In this document: positions 16,699 through 25,657 of the stretch, piece by piece | How the letters are laid out: the number at the start of each line of letters is the position of its first letter | Position numbering within the stretch: the stretch's first letter is position 1 | Assembly (NCBI RefSeq): GCF_010093045.1 | Contig: NZ_CP048115.1 | Span: forward strand, 1,488,001-1,552,000 | DNA from: Mucilaginibacter sp. 14171R-50 | GTDB lineage: Bacteria; Bacteroidota; Bacteroidia; Sphingobacteriales; Sphingobacteriaceae | Length of the DNA stretch: 64,000 bases | Direction of reading: 5' to 3' | The notes under the pieces: generated by a model | What the model was told of the DNA's origin: nothing | Seen by the model: only the letters and a program-made list of their open reading frames with translations | Databases searched by the model: none | Program-made: the position numbers and the translations under genes

Positions 16699-19079
16699 GG
16701 CTTTTGGTTTGCTAAAACACGGTTAATGTTGTTGATGCCGTTGATCAGGGCGTCCGGGTTAAAAGCAATACTATCTATCCCCGCCTTAACCAGCATCTGG
16801 GCAAAAGCTTCCGAATCGCTGGCTGCCTGCCCACAAAGCCCAATGTGCTTGTTTAAACGATTTGCCTTTTCGATCATCAGCCGGATGAGTTGCACGCTGG
16901 CGGCATCCTGCTCGTCAAACTCGTCCGCAATAAGCGCACAATCGCGGTCTATGCCCAGGGTAAGCTGCGTCAGATCGTTGGAACCGATGGAGAAGCCGTC
17001 AAATACCTGCGCAAACTCTTCTGCTAATAATACATTACTCGGAATTTCCGCCATTACCATTATTTCGAGGCCGTTCTTGCCTTGCTTTAACCCGTTTTTT
17101 GCCATCAGTTCAATCACCCGCTTACCTTCTGCAACGGTACGGCAAAATGGTATCATAAGTTTAACGTTACTGAGCCCCATATCGTCGCGAACGTGTTTCA
17201 TCGCTGCACACTCCAGGCGGAACCCCGCTCTGTAATGATCATTGTCGTAACGAGAAGCCCCACGGAAGCCGATCATCGGGTTTTCTTCTTTTGGTTCAAA
17301 ATATTTACCACCCAACAAGCCTGCATATTCATTGGTCTTAAAGTCGCTCATACGTACAATTACCTCCTTAGGATAAAATGCCGCCGCTATAGTGGCCACG
17401 CCCTGGGCAAGTTGATCTATAAAATAGGCTTCTTTCGTATCATAACCATTCGTCAGGTTTTGAATTTTGATCCGGTCGGTTTCTTCACTTACCTGGTCAA
17501 AATGCACCAGTGCCATGGGATGAACCTGTACCTGGCGGGCAATAATGAATTCGAGTCGCATCAGGCCAACTCCATGGTTAGGAAAGAACGATAACTCAAA
17601 GGCTTGTTCAGGATCGCCAATGATTAATTGTGCCAGCGGCCGCTGTGGTAACCTCACTGAAGCAACATCTGTTATGCTTTCTGTCCAATTCAACTTGCCA
17701 CGGTAAACTTTGCCGGCTTTTCCCTCGGCGCAGCTAACCGTTATCACTTCGCCATCCTGTATATTAACAGTAGCGTTTTCTGTACCCACAACCGCAACTG
17801 CACCCAGTTCCCGTGCAATAATGGCCGCGTGGCTGGTCCTTCCGCCTTTATTGGTGACAATACCGGCGACTTTTTTAAGTACAGGGTCCCAATCCGGGCT
17901 GGTAGTGTCCGTCACCAGTATGTCTCCCGGGCGCAGTTTGCCTATATCCGCGGGCGAGTTCAATAAACGTGCAGTACCGGCAGTGATCTGGTGACCTACC
18001 GCTGCCCCGCTGGTTATCAATTCTCCCTGCTCTATAATACGACAACTTTTTACCAGGCGTTTTTTTTCCTGGCTATGTACAGTTTCAGGTCGCGCCTGTA
18101 TAAGGTATAGCTGGCCGCTGGCACCGTCTTTTGCCCATTCAAAATCCATAGGTTTTTGATAATGCGCCTCTATCAATAACGCCCAGTTGGCCAGTTTAAG
18201 CACATCCCCGTCTTTCAGAACAAACTTCTCGCGCAGTTCCCAGGGGGTGTCCAGGTTAACGGTATTGCGCTGCTGGTCATTATCTGTTGGGTAAACCATC
18301 ATTTTGCTTTTGCTGCCTAATGTTTTTTGAATGATGGCCTGCTTGCCTGAACGTAAGGTGGGTTTAAAAATCAAAAACTCATCAGGCACAACTGTACCTT
18401 GTACCATATTTTCCCCCAGTCCCCATACACCTGAAATTTGGATAACGTCGGGAAAGCCGCTTTCCGGTTCCAGCGTAAACCCGACGCCAGAACAACCCAG
18501 ATCAGCGCGGATCATGGCCTGGATACCAACGGATAGATAAACCTTGTCGTGTGCAAAGCCCTTATCTTCGCGGTATTTAATGGCACGGTCGGTGTATAAC
18601 GAAGCAAAACACTGTTTTACAGCATCAACAACGGCCCGGTGGCCTTTGATATTTAAGTAGGACTCGTGCTGACCCGCGAAACTGGCATCGGGCAGGTCTT
18701 CAGCTGTTGCGCTGCTACGGACTGCAACTGCCTGTTCGTGAAAATCGAACACGTAGTCATATTCATCAAATATGGCCAGCTGCAGATCGTTTGGCATCTG
18801 CGCGTTCAGGATTAACGTTCGCGCTTTTTGACCGATCTCAGGCAAATTAACGAATTCGTTTCGATCCAGCATTTCCATCAGTTTGGCCAGTTGCGACTCT
18901 AAATTATTTATTTTTAAAAAGTGCCGGTAGCCTGCGGCAGTAACCGCAAAGCCATCAGGCACAGCAATTCCCTGTGGTTCCAGCGTTGCGAACATTTCGC
19001 CGATCGAGGCATTTTTTCCGCCAACCTCGGCAATGTCGCGAAGGGTGGTATCCTTGAATTTTTTGATATAGCGTTCCAT
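16680..19079 (-). CDS. ppsA: phosphoenolpyruvate synthase
   Basis: 799 residues. Pyruvate + ATP to PEP + AMP + phosphate. ATP-grasp N-terminal domain (GGKNASIGEMF, VAVRSSATAEDLPDASFAGQ), swivelling phosphohistidine domain with GGRTSHAAIIARELG, and the C-terminal PEP-binding barrel with GFRGASRY, GSNDLTQL and the GLCGQA cysteine loop. The start MERYIKKF at 19079 is chosen; an in-frame ATG at 19208 would run into the neighbouring gene. It lies 31 bases after the SDR gene and shares its box-driven promoter. Confidence 0.95.
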   Translation of the reverse strand: MERYIKKFKDTTLRDIAEVGGKNASIGEMFATLEPQGIAVPDGFAVTAAGYRHFLKINNLESQLAKLMEMLDRNEFVNLPEIGQKARTLILNAQMPNDLQLAIFDEYDYVFDFHEQAVAVRSSATAEDLPDASFAGQHESYLNIKGHRAVVDAVKQCFASLYTDRAIKYREDKGFAHDKVYLSVGIQAMIRADLGCSGVGFTLEPESGFPDVIQISGVWGLGENMVQGTVVPDEFLIFKPTLRSGKQAIIQKTLGSKSKMMVYPTDNDQQRNTVNLDTPWELREKFVLKDGDVLKLANWALLIEAHYQKPMDFEWAKDGASGQLYLIQARPETVHSQEKKRLVKSCRIIEQGELITSGAAVGHQITAGTARLLNSPADIGKLRPGDILVTDTTSPDWDPVLKKVAGIVTNKGGRTSHAAIIARELGAVAVVGTENATVNIQDGEVITVSCAEGKAGKVYRGKLNWTESITDVASVRLPQRPLAQLIIGDPEQAFELSFFPNHGVGLMRLEFIIARQVQVHPMALVHFDQVSEETDRIKIQNLTNGYDTKEAYFIDQLAQGVATIAAAFYPKEVIVRMSDFKTNEYAGLLGGKYFEPKEENPMIGFRGASRYDNDHYRAGFRLECAAMKHVRDDMGLSNVKLMIPFCRTVAEGKRVIELMAKNGLKQGKNGLEIMVMAEIPSNVLLAEEFAQVFDGFSIGSNDLTQLTLGIDRDCALIADEFDEQDAASVQLIRLMIEKANRLNKHIGLCGQAASDSEAFAQMLVKAGIDSIAFNPDALINGINNINRVLANQKPCQPSV

Positions 19080-19110
19080 ATTGTTTTTTATTGTGTGGGA
19101 TGAAAGCGGT

Positions 19111-19869
19111 TTAGTAAGCGGTCCAGCCACCGTCGGCAACCAGCACCGCGCCATTAATAAACCCTGACGCTTCAGTGGCCAGGTACAGCGCAAGTTCAGC
19201 GATCGCATCGGGCTGGGCGCTTTCCGGAATATTCCCGGTGCCCGCGTTCATCCGTTCATAACCAAAGGGTTCGGGCTGTATACCTTGAAGGATATTGGTA
19301 GCTACACCACCCGGAGCAATGGCGTTACACTGTATGCCTTTGCCGGCATACTGGTAACCAATATTGCGGGTAAGGCCAATAAGGGCATGCTTAGACGCCG
19401 TGTAGGCGGCTCCTGCCCGGCCGCCGCAAAAGCCACCTATAGAAGCGATGTTGATGATGCGGCCGTGCCCATTCTGCAGGAAGAGCTTCAAGGCACTGCG
19501 GCACGTAAAAAACGATCCATTCAGGTTAGTACCTATCACTTTGGCCCAAAGTTCGTCACTCAGCTCGGCTGCCGGCGTAAAGTTATCCATGATACCGGCG
19601 TTGTTGACCAGGATATCCAGGCTCCCATAAGTGTTCAGCGTGTGCTTGAACAACTGTTCTACATCACCAGGGTTCGCAATATCAGCTGCGAAGCAACTGG
19701 CGCTGCCGCCCTGGTTGGTGATCGAGCGTGCCACAGCTTCAATATTTCCCTGGTGCAAGTCGGCCAGCATAAGCTTTCCTCCCTCAAGAGCGAACCGCTG
19801 TGCAATTGCTTTGCCAATTCCGGACCCCGCGCCAGTCACCAGTATTACCTTGTTTTTCAATAAATTCAT
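19111..19869 (-). CDS. short-chain dehydrogenase/reductase
   Basis: 252 residues, classical SDR: TGAGSGIGKAIAQRFA, NNAGIMDN, catalytic YTASK, and a C-terminal GAVLVADGGWTAY. NAD(P)-dependent oxidoreductase of unknown substrate. First gene of an operon with ppsA and the HdeD protein, behind the box at 19917-19928. Confidence 0.88.
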   Translation of the reverse strand: MNLLKNKVILVTGAGSGIGKAIAQRFALEGGKLMLADLHQGNIEAVARSITNQGGSASCFAADIANPGDVEQLFKHTLNTYGSLDILVNNAGIMDNFTPAAELSDELWAKVIGTNLNGSFFTCRSALKLFLQNGHGRIINIASIGGFCGGRAGAAYTASKHALIGLTRNIGYQYAGKGIQCNAIAPGGVATNILQGIQPEPFGYERMNAGTGNIPESAQPDAIAELALYLATEASGFINGAVLVADGGWTAY

Positions 19870-19916
19870 GATCGTCTTTTTCCATCGAAGGTCGTAAGCT
19901 AAACAGGTTTAGGCTA

Positions 19917-19928
19917 TGACGGTGGTCA
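19917..19928. promoter_or_regulatory. FNR-type box between SDR/ppsA and crp-like gene
   Basis: TGAC-GGTG-GTCA within a CTATGAC/GTCATAG repeat (19914-19931). On the minus strand GACCTTCG at 19893-19886 sits 33.5 bp from the centre, giving a 12-base leader for the SDR gene. On the plus side no well-placed -7 element is seen for the regulator at 20030. Confidence 0.68.
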
Positions 19929-20029
19929 TAGTTTTAATTGATGCTAAGCGGTGCACCGGGCTAAAGCGGTTGGACTATTGTTTTATCGCGAAATGCTTAT
20001 TAATTTTAATTCATATAGTTTCCTAACTG

Positions 20030-20611
20030 ATGGATACCAGCATTTTTCTGCAGCATCTTCGTTCCTACGTGTCCTTTCCTGATGCGGATTTCGATGAATT
20101 TTTAAAATTACTTGTGCCACTCACTCTTCGGAAAGGCGAGTATTTCTATAAAAGTGGCGAGGTGCCCCGGTATAGCCCTTTCGTAGTTCAGGGATGTTTG
20201 CGGCAGTTCATATTGGACGAATCGGGCCGGGAGCAGACCATATTATTCAACGAAGAGGGCAACTGGGCAGGGCAATTAGGCAGCATGCGCAGCCGTATGC
20301 CCACCAACGTTTACTTACAGGCGCTTGAACCCTGCCAGATACTGGGCATTACGATAGAGAACGTAGACCGCGGCATTGCGCTATTTTCATGGTATCAGCA
20401 ATATTTTTTGAAAAAGTATCCCGCTGACCATGCCAGGTTACTGGAAGCTGCAAACCGTTTAAAAAGCGAACCACCCGAAACACTTTACCGCGAGTTAATG
20501 GAGTCCAGGCCTTCATTACTTCTGCGTGTACCACAACATCTTATTGCCAACTATCTGGGGGTACGGACTGAAACGCTTAGCCGTATCAAAGCCAGGTTGC
20601 TGCGGGGTTGA
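20030..20611 (+). CDS. Crp/Fnr-family regulator (Bacteroidota type)
   Basis: 193 residues. An N-terminal cyclic-nucleotide-type beta roll (GCLRQFILDESGREQTILFNEEGNWAG) and a helix-turn-helix ending LIANYLGVRTETLSRIKARL. There are no cluster cysteines of FNR type and no receiver domain. The signal is unknown. The recognition helix again has an E-xx-SR pattern, so it might compete for the same boxes. Confidence 0.85.
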   Translation: MDTSIFLQHLRSYVSFPDADFDEFLKLLVPLTLRKGEYFYKSGEVPRYSPFVVQGCLRQFILDESGREQTILFNEEGNWAGQLGSMRSRMPTNVYLQALEPCQILGITIENVDRGIALFSWYQQYFLKKYPADHARLLEAANRLKSEPPETLYRELMESRPSLLLRVPQHLIANYLGVRTETLSRIKARLLRG

Positions 20612-20616
20612 TTTGT

Positions 20617-20628
20617 TGATCCAGGTCA
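20617..20628. promoter_or_regulatory. FNR-type box before the cupin gene
   Basis: TGAT-CCAG-GTCA with flanking GT/AC, so both half-sites read GTTGA/GTCAAC-like. TAACTTTA at 20652-20659 has its TTT 33.5 bp from the centre. The predicted start of transcription falls on or next to the ATG at 20664. Confidence 0.72.
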
Positions 20629-20663
20629 ACATTTTTAAAAATGGAACGGGTTAACTTTAGTGT

Positions 20664-21167
20664 ATGCAACCATCAACAACGATATACCAATTAACAAACA
20701 GACTTGGGCGGGCGCGATATTATATGGGCGGTTACTGGGTGTTTTTGGCTACCGCTACAGATACAGCGGGGCAGTTTAGCCTGATAGAAGCCAACCTGCG
20801 CCAGGGCATGGAGCCGCCAGCTCATGTACATACCAACGAAGATGAGTCCTTTCACTTGCTGGAAGGAGAGATGCTGTTTACTGCAGATGGCAAACAATAC
20901 CAACTTAAGGCTGGAGAATTTTTGCATCTGCCAAAAGGGGTTCAGCACACATTTAAAGTACTGAGCCCCACCGCCAGGGTACTAATTCACCTGGTGCCTG
21001 CGGGGCTTGAAGCCATGTTCCTTGAATTAAGCCAGCCTGCAACTGCTTTAGATTACCCCACTGTACCTGCGGGGCCGCCACCGGCCGAATGGCTGGAGTG
21101 TTTGGGCCGGTTACAGCAGCAATTCGGCATCCGGAACGTAGATAACAGACAGATCCGGGCTCAATAG
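20664..21167 (+). CDS. cupin-domain protein
   Basis: 167 residues with one cupin barrel: EPPAHVHTNEDESFHLLEGEM (first motif, two His and a Glu) and GEFLHLPKGVQHTF (second motif). It probably binds a metal ion; it may be a quercetinase-like dioxygenase or a small-molecule sensor, and the sequence does not decide. Predicted to be translated from a leaderless or near-leaderless mRNA. Confidence 0.85.
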   Translation: MQPSTTIYQLTNRLGRARYYMGGYWVFLATATDTAGQFSLIEANLRQGMEPPAHVHTNEDESFHLLEGEMLFTADGKQYQLKAGEFLHLPKGVQHTFKVLSPTARVLIHLVPAGLEAMFLELSQPATALDYPTVPAGPPPAEWLECLGRLQQQFGIRNVDNRQIRAQ

Positions 21168-21197
21168 GTATTCCTTGCCCGGTATCACGCATATGGG

Positions 21198-21209
21198 TGA
21201 TCTCGGTCA
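21198..21209. promoter_or_regulatory. FNR-type box before the beta-CASP nuclease gene
   Basis: TGAT-CTCG-GTCA. GATATTGC at 21233-21240 lies at the 33.5-bp position but matches the -7 consensus only partly. The predicted start coincides with the ATG at 21244. Confidence 0.6.
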
Positions 21210-21243
21210 ACTTTCCATCAGCAGCAGAGCCTGATATTGCGGC

Positions 21244-22665
21244 ATGGGAAGAAAGCAACATAACAGCGCTTCGGCAGTTTACCTGGAATCGCTGGGCGCG
21301 GCTGGTACGGTTACGGGCTCTAAACATTTGCTGATTACCCCAAGTATGACGGTAATGATAGACTGCGGACTTTTCCAGGGCATCAAAACGTTACGTGAGC
21401 GCAATTGGGACAAGCCGCCGGTTGCTGCCGCAAGCGTTGGGGCTATGGTACTTACCCATGCGCATCTGGACCACTGCGGCTATATTCCGCTTTTTGTAAA
21501 AAACGGCTATCGCGGGCCAATTTATATGAGCGCCCCAACACGCGACCTGGCCGAGATCATCCTGAGAGATTGCGCAAAATTACAGGAAGAAGATGCTGCC
21601 CGCGCCAACCGGCATGGTTTTAGTAAACATCATCCGGCGCAGCCGCTTTATACAGTAGCTGATGTTGAAACTGCGCTGCCACTGTTTAAAGTATGTGCAA
21701 CAGCATCTGAAATAACATTGAGCGAACATTTGTCTTTTACCTTATTCCCTGCCGGTCATATCCCCGGGGCATGTTCGGTTAATTTTAACTGTTATGGTAA
21801 AAATGTGTTGTTTTCGGGCGATATCGGCCGCGAACATTCTGAATTGCTTCCGCCGCCCGCACGGCTCACCAATGCTGATTTTGTAATCATGGAGACCACC
21901 TATGGCGATCGGCTGCATTCCGCAGCGGATACGGCCCAAGAAATGGCAATGCTGATTAACGATACGCTTTTTAATAAGGGAAACATCCTTATCCCTTGTT
22001 TTGCCGTTGGCCGTGCGCAAGAGGTTATGCACCTAATTTACCGCTTAAAAATGCAAAATATTATCCCCAGGACTGTACCGGTTTACCTGGACAGCCCCAT
22101 GGCGGCGGCCGCAGGAAAAGCATTGCTTCACCATCCTCAATGGTTTATCATTGATGAAAAGGAATGCGCACGCATGTTCAGCGGAGTAACCACTAATGAA
22201 AATTATGAAGAAACAAAGAAGATCATACGCCGCAGGGGAAGCAAGATTATATTGGCCGCCAGCGGCATGTTAACAGGCGGGCGGGTATTGGAATATCTTA
22301 AGCAGTATTTACCCGACAGTAAAAATATGGTTTTGCTGATTGGGTTTCAAGCCGAAGGCACGCGTGGCCGCGCCTTGGCGAACAAAGCCCCCGAAGTAAA
22401 GATACACGGCAAATATTACCCGGTGCGGGCTCAGGTTAAAGAGATAGAAGGGCTGTCGGCACATGCCGATCAACGGGAATTGTTAAATTGGCTCAGCCGG
22501 TTAGCTGCCAGCCAGCCACGTGTATTTTTGGTACACGGCGAGCCTGGTGTACAGGATGCTTTCCGGGTAAAAGTTAAAGATGAGTTAGGTATTTATGCGG
22601 AAATTATGCAACAGGATGTACGCTTGATGCTATTTGAGCCGGCAGCGCCGGAAACGATAAGCTAA
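21244..22665 (+). CDS. beta-CASP metallo-beta-lactamase RNA-processing enzyme
   Basis: 473 residues. Metallo-beta-lactamase core with THAHLDHCGY (HxHxDH), GHIPGACS, FSGDIGRE and METTYGDR, a beta-CASP insert, and the C-terminal LSAHADQRELL histidine motif. It belongs to the CPSF-73/YSH1-like family of zinc-dependent ribonucleases found in bacteria and archaea. Induction under low oxygen would alter RNA turnover. Its last 62 bases overlap the 3' end of the opposite kinase gene. Confidence 0.9.
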   Translation: MGRKQHNSASAVYLESLGAAGTVTGSKHLLITPSMTVMIDCGLFQGIKTLRERNWDKPPVAAASVGAMVLTHAHLDHCGYIPLFVKNGYRGPIYMSAPTRDLAEIILRDCAKLQEEDAARANRHGFSKHHPAQPLYTVADVETALPLFKVCATASEITLSEHLSFTLFPAGHIPGACSVNFNCYGKNVLFSGDIGREHSELLPPPARLTNADFVIMETTYGDRLHSAADTAQEMAMLINDTLFNKGNILIPCFAVGRAQEVMHLIYRLKMQNIIPRTVPVYLDSPMAAAAGKALLHHPQWFIIDEKECARMFSGVTTNENYEETKKIIRRRGSKIILAASGMLTGGRVLEYLKQYLPDSKNMVLLIGFQAEGTRGRALANKAPEVKIHGKYYPVRAQVKEIEGLSAHADQRELLNWLSRLAASQPRVFLVHGEPGVQDAFRVKVKDELGIYAEIMQQDVRLMLFEPAAPETIS

Positions 22666-23671
22666 AAGTTGATCCTTTATTTTCGTGGCTTCGTACACGC
22701 ACTTCCCCACCAAGCTGGCGTACGTAATTTTTAACGATATGCAAGCCCAGCCCGGTACCCGATACTGCCCCGGAATTACTTGCCCTGAAAAATGGTTCAA
22801 ATAGCTTTTTTTGTTCATCCTGCGGAATGCCTATCCCTCGGTCACTAACGGTGATTACGTATCCTTCGGGATTTATCTGTGTCCGAAGGAAGATCTTGCC
22901 GGGCAGGGCAGAGTATTTAAACGCATTGGATAGCAGGTTTATCACGCAATGTTTCAGCAGGTTCCGGTCAGAATTTATCAGGCGTTCCCTTCCGTTATGC
23001 TGGTACAGTAACTGATGATTACCGGCCATTAGCCGCATCTGGGCACAGAGGTCCTCTCCAAAATTAACCAGGTCAAACTTTCTTAAATCGGGTTGGAAGG
23101 TTCCGGCCTCAATGCGTTCCAGGGATAGGAAATCGTTAAGTGTATCTGTCATATCATTTACTGCCAGGCGTATTTTTTGCAAATGCGCCATGATCTTGCT
23201 TTGATCAAGCCGCTGATAATAGCGTTCGATGAGCGAGGCAGAGAGCTGGATCTGGCTTAATGGTGAACGGAACTCGTGGGATGCCATAGACACAAGCCGG
23301 CTTTTTAACTGACCTAACTGCTGTTCCCTTGCTAATGAGCTCGCGTTACTTTTTTCACGGCTGAGGTCATGAACCTGTCCGATGTAATAGTGGTCGTCAT
23401 CACCCGGAACCCGCACCAGGGAAAAAAATACGGGAAATTTTGTGCCGTCTTTTTTAATGCCGGTAAACTCTTGTGCCACATCGCACGACAGCAACCGCTG
23501 ACTGGTTTGGCCATCCAGAAACTGCCCTATTTGCACGTCTTTATGAGGTTTCCACCCAAAGAACGACCAAAAAGCAGGATTGGCTAACAGGATGTTGCCA
23601 TCTCTGTCGGTAACCAACAGCCCATCAGCGGCCCGTTCAAAGAGCGCCTCAAATATTGTTGTTTTGTTCAT
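22604..23671 (-). CDS. PAS histidine kinase without heme-site residues (no. 2)
   Basis: 355 residues. A short PAS domain (about 5-105) lacks the FixL heme histidine and the HIIGIGR segment, so it should sense something else or act as a docking domain. The kinase core is closely similar to the 8971-10158 kinase: MASHEFRSPLSQIQLSASLIERY, NAFKYSALPG, DRGIGIP, GTGLGLHIV. It is second in an operon with the LOG protein. Its natural partner may be the orphan receiver-Crp protein at 40508-41557, and cross-talk with the first pair is plausible. Confidence 0.88.
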   Translation of the reverse strand: MNKTTIFEALFERAADGLLVTDRDGNILLANPAFWSFFGWKPHKDVQIGQFLDGQTSQRLLSCDVAQEFTGIKKDGTKFPVFFSLVRVPGDDDHYYIGQVHDLSREKSNASSLAREQQLGQLKSRLVSMASHEFRSPLSQIQLSASLIERYYQRLDQSKIMAHLQKIRLAVNDMTDTLNDFLSLERIEAGTFQPDLRKFDLVNFGEDLCAQMRLMAGNHQLLYQHNGRERLINSDRNLLKHCVINLLSNAFKYSALPGKIFLRTQINPEGYVITVSDRGIGIPQDEQKKLFEPFFRASNSGAVSGTGLGLHIVKNYVRQLGGEVRVRSHENKGSTFSLSFPALPAQIASSVHPVA

Positions 23672-23703
23672 TGTAAATGGTTTAAGGTTATGCTTAACAT
23701 CGA

Positions 23704-24423
23704 TCAGCCGCGTTCAAATAAGAACCGGAAGGGTTTTGGTTTCTTTTTAGGCTGTAAACCAAAGGGTTTGATGCTTTTTTCCCTGATCATTTCAACCGCC
23801 TCCTCAATGCTATCTGTTACAAGAAACATCCGTGCATCAGCAGGGCCGATGGTGCCCTCCTTTTGCATGGCTTCCATATGCGCCAGTAATTCCCGGTGGT
23901 AGGCTTTGGAAAAAATCACCACCGGAAAATCTTTTATCTTCCTGGTTTGTATCAGCGTAAGCGCTTCAAAATACTCATCAAGCGTACCAAAGCCGCCAGG
24001 CATCACTATAAAGGCGTACGAATATTTTACAAGCAGTATTTTTCGCACGAAAAAGTGTTCCAGCCGTATCCATTTGTCAAGGTAAGGGTTAGGGGATTGT
24101 TCAACCGGAAGCTGTATATTACAGCCTACAGAACGGCCCCCTATATCTCTTGCGCCACGGTTTGCCGCTTCCATCAGGCCGGGGCCACCGCCGGTGAGTA
24201 TGGTAAACCCCAGCTGCGCAAAGGCAGCTGCTGCCTGTCGGGTCATGGCATAATAGGGATGGTCTTCGGCAAAACGCGCGGAGCCAAAAATAGTAATGCA
24301 GGGCCCGATAAAATGCAGCGCCCGAAAACCAACTATCATTTCGCGCAAGGTCTTAAAAGCAAATTTTAGTTCCTTCCACCGCGACTGCGGCCCATCCAGA
24401 AACACAATCTCAGATTCGTTCAT
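23704..24423 (-). CDS. LOG-family protein (TIGR00730 Rossmann fold)
   Basis: 239 residues. Contains GGGPGLMEAANRGA and PGGFGTLDEYFE, the signature motifs of the LOG family (nucleoside 5'-monophosphate phosphoribohydrolase of the cytokinin-activating type; many bacterial members act in nucleotide turnover). The start MNESEIVFLD at 24423 is chosen because the predicted transcript begins almost at this codon; the longer reading from 24492 would span the FNR-type box. The second kinase gene follows after 32 bases. Confidence 0.87.
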   Translation of the reverse strand: MNESEIVFLDGPQSRWKELKFAFKTLREMIVGFRALHFIGPCITIFGSARFAEDHPYYAMTRQAAAAFAQLGFTILTGGGPGLMEAANRGARDIGGRSVGCNIQLPVEQSPNPYLDKWIRLEHFFVRKILLVKYSYAFIVMPGGFGTLDEYFEALTLIQTRKIKDFPVVIFSKAYHRELLAHMEAMQKEGTIGPADARMFLVTDSIEEAVEMIREKSIKPFGLQPKKKPKPFRFLFERG

Positions 24424-24479
24424 AGTCAAATATCGTTGAAGGTATTGTAGCGTTTGCTGATGAAAGCCAGTATAAAAGC

Positions 24480-24491
24480 TGATAATGATCA
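24480..24491. promoter_or_regulatory. FNR-type box between LOG/kinase and the ABC exporter operon
   Basis: TGAT-AATG-ATCA. Minus strand: GATATTTG at 24434-24427, 55.5 bp from the centre, placing the transcript start at about the ATG at 24423. Plus strand: CAAATTTA at 24515-24522, 33.5 bp away, with a leader of about 29 bases before 24556. Confidence 0.7.
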
Positions 24492-24555
24492 TTCTGTTAT
24501 ATACAGCTTACCTACAAATTTACAGCGCAGCTTTCGGCTGCATTAAACAGTAGCT

Positions 24556-25656
24556 ATGTCAAAAAAGTCAGTACTATTATTAATTTCTGTTCTTGTTGCA
24601 GGTTGTCAGCAACAGCGCATTACATACCCGCGGTACATGACGATCGTGCAAACAGTTTATGCTTCCGGCAAGGTCATGGCGGATAGTGAATACACGGTGG
24701 GCGCTCTCATCTCCGGAACGGTTATTGGAAAGCTTGTTAAGGAAGGTGACCAAATCAAAAAAGGCCAGGTCATTTATATTTTACGGCATACCGCCCCGGC
24801 GGCAAAAATGGAAGCGGCTGCCAGCGCGTTACTGAATGCAAGGGAAAATATTTCTGTACGTTCGCGCATTTTAAACGATCTGAAGATCGCCGAGCAGAAT
24901 GCAGATCTCAAATTCCACAACGATTCCTTACTATACATCCGCTATCAAAACCTGTGGGCTCAGAATATCGGCACCAGGGTAAATCTGGATAACGCGCAAA
25001 CGCAATATGAGCTTTCCTATAATCAAAAACAATCGGCCCGCGAAAAATACCGGTCGACGTTGAACGATCTGAAGGTCAGCATGAAAAATGCGGAAAGCAT
25101 GGCGGCCGGTTCCAGGTCTGATCTGGAAAATTATTTTATACGTGCCGAGAGTAGCGGCACCGTTTATCAGCTATTTAAGGAAAAAGGTGAAGCGGTTAAG
25201 ATGAACGAACCCGTTGCACTTTTGGGGCGATCTGGAACAAGGCTTATTCAATTGGCTGTTGACCAGGAAGACATCCGTCAGATCAGGGCCGGCCAGCAGG
25301 TACTTTTGAAAACCGACGCCAGCGGCGAGCATATTTACCAGGCAAAGATCAGCCGGATTTATCCTGTGATGAATGAAACAGACCAGACCTTTCGGGTAGA
25401 TGCGCTGTTTACCGAAGGTAATGACCCCGCGTATCTTCATAGTTCCGTTGAAGCCAATATCATTATCGCAAAGAAAATGAATTGCCTGACGATCCCGCTG
25501 GCTTTGCTCATGACGGGCGACAGTATCCGTGTGCGCCAAAACGGACGGATAATTACTAAACCGGTAAAAACCGGTATCCGTACGACGAACGAAATTGAAA
25601 TTATCAGCGGGGCAACCAGGCATACCGCTATCCTTGACCCTTTTAACCCAAAATAG
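24556..25656 (+). CDS. periplasmic adaptor of ABC/RND-type exporter, lipoprotein
   Basis: 366 residues. Lipoprotein signal (LISVLVAGC, Cys near residue 17), then the HlyD/MacA-type layout: lipoyl half-motif GTVIGKLVKEGDQIKKGQVIYIL, a helical hairpin, a second lipoyl half (AESSGTVYQLFKEKGEAVKMNEPVALLG) and beta-barrel. With the following permease and ATPase it forms a MacAB/devBCA-like export system. Substrate unknown. No outer-membrane channel gene is nearby. Confidence 0.88.
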   Translation: MSKKSVLLLISVLVAGCQQQRITYPRYMTIVQTVYASGKVMADSEYTVGALISGTVIGKLVKEGDQIKKGQVIYILRHTAPAAKMEAAASALLNARENISVRSRILNDLKIAEQNADLKFHNDSLLYIRYQNLWAQNIGTRVNLDNAQTQYELSYNQKQSAREKYRSTLNDLKVSMKNAESMAAGSRSDLENYFIRAESSGTVYQLFKEKGEAVKMNEPVALLGRSGTRLIQLAVDQEDIRQIRAGQQVLLKTDASGEHIYQAKISRIYPVMNETDQTFRVDALFTEGNDPAYLHSSVEANIIIAKKMNCLTIPLALLMTGDSIRVRQNGRIITKPVKTGIRTTNEIEIISGATRHTAILDPFNPK

Positions 25657-25657
25657 C

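Noticed and set aside
17193..17594. 133-residue plus-strand reading opposite ppsA
   Set aside because: Antisense shadow of PEP synthase; no family features.
23896..24369. 157-residue plus-strand reading opposite the LOG gene
   Set aside because: Antisense to a gene with PGGFGTLDEYFE and GGGPGLMEAANRGA motifs; no own promoter or motif.
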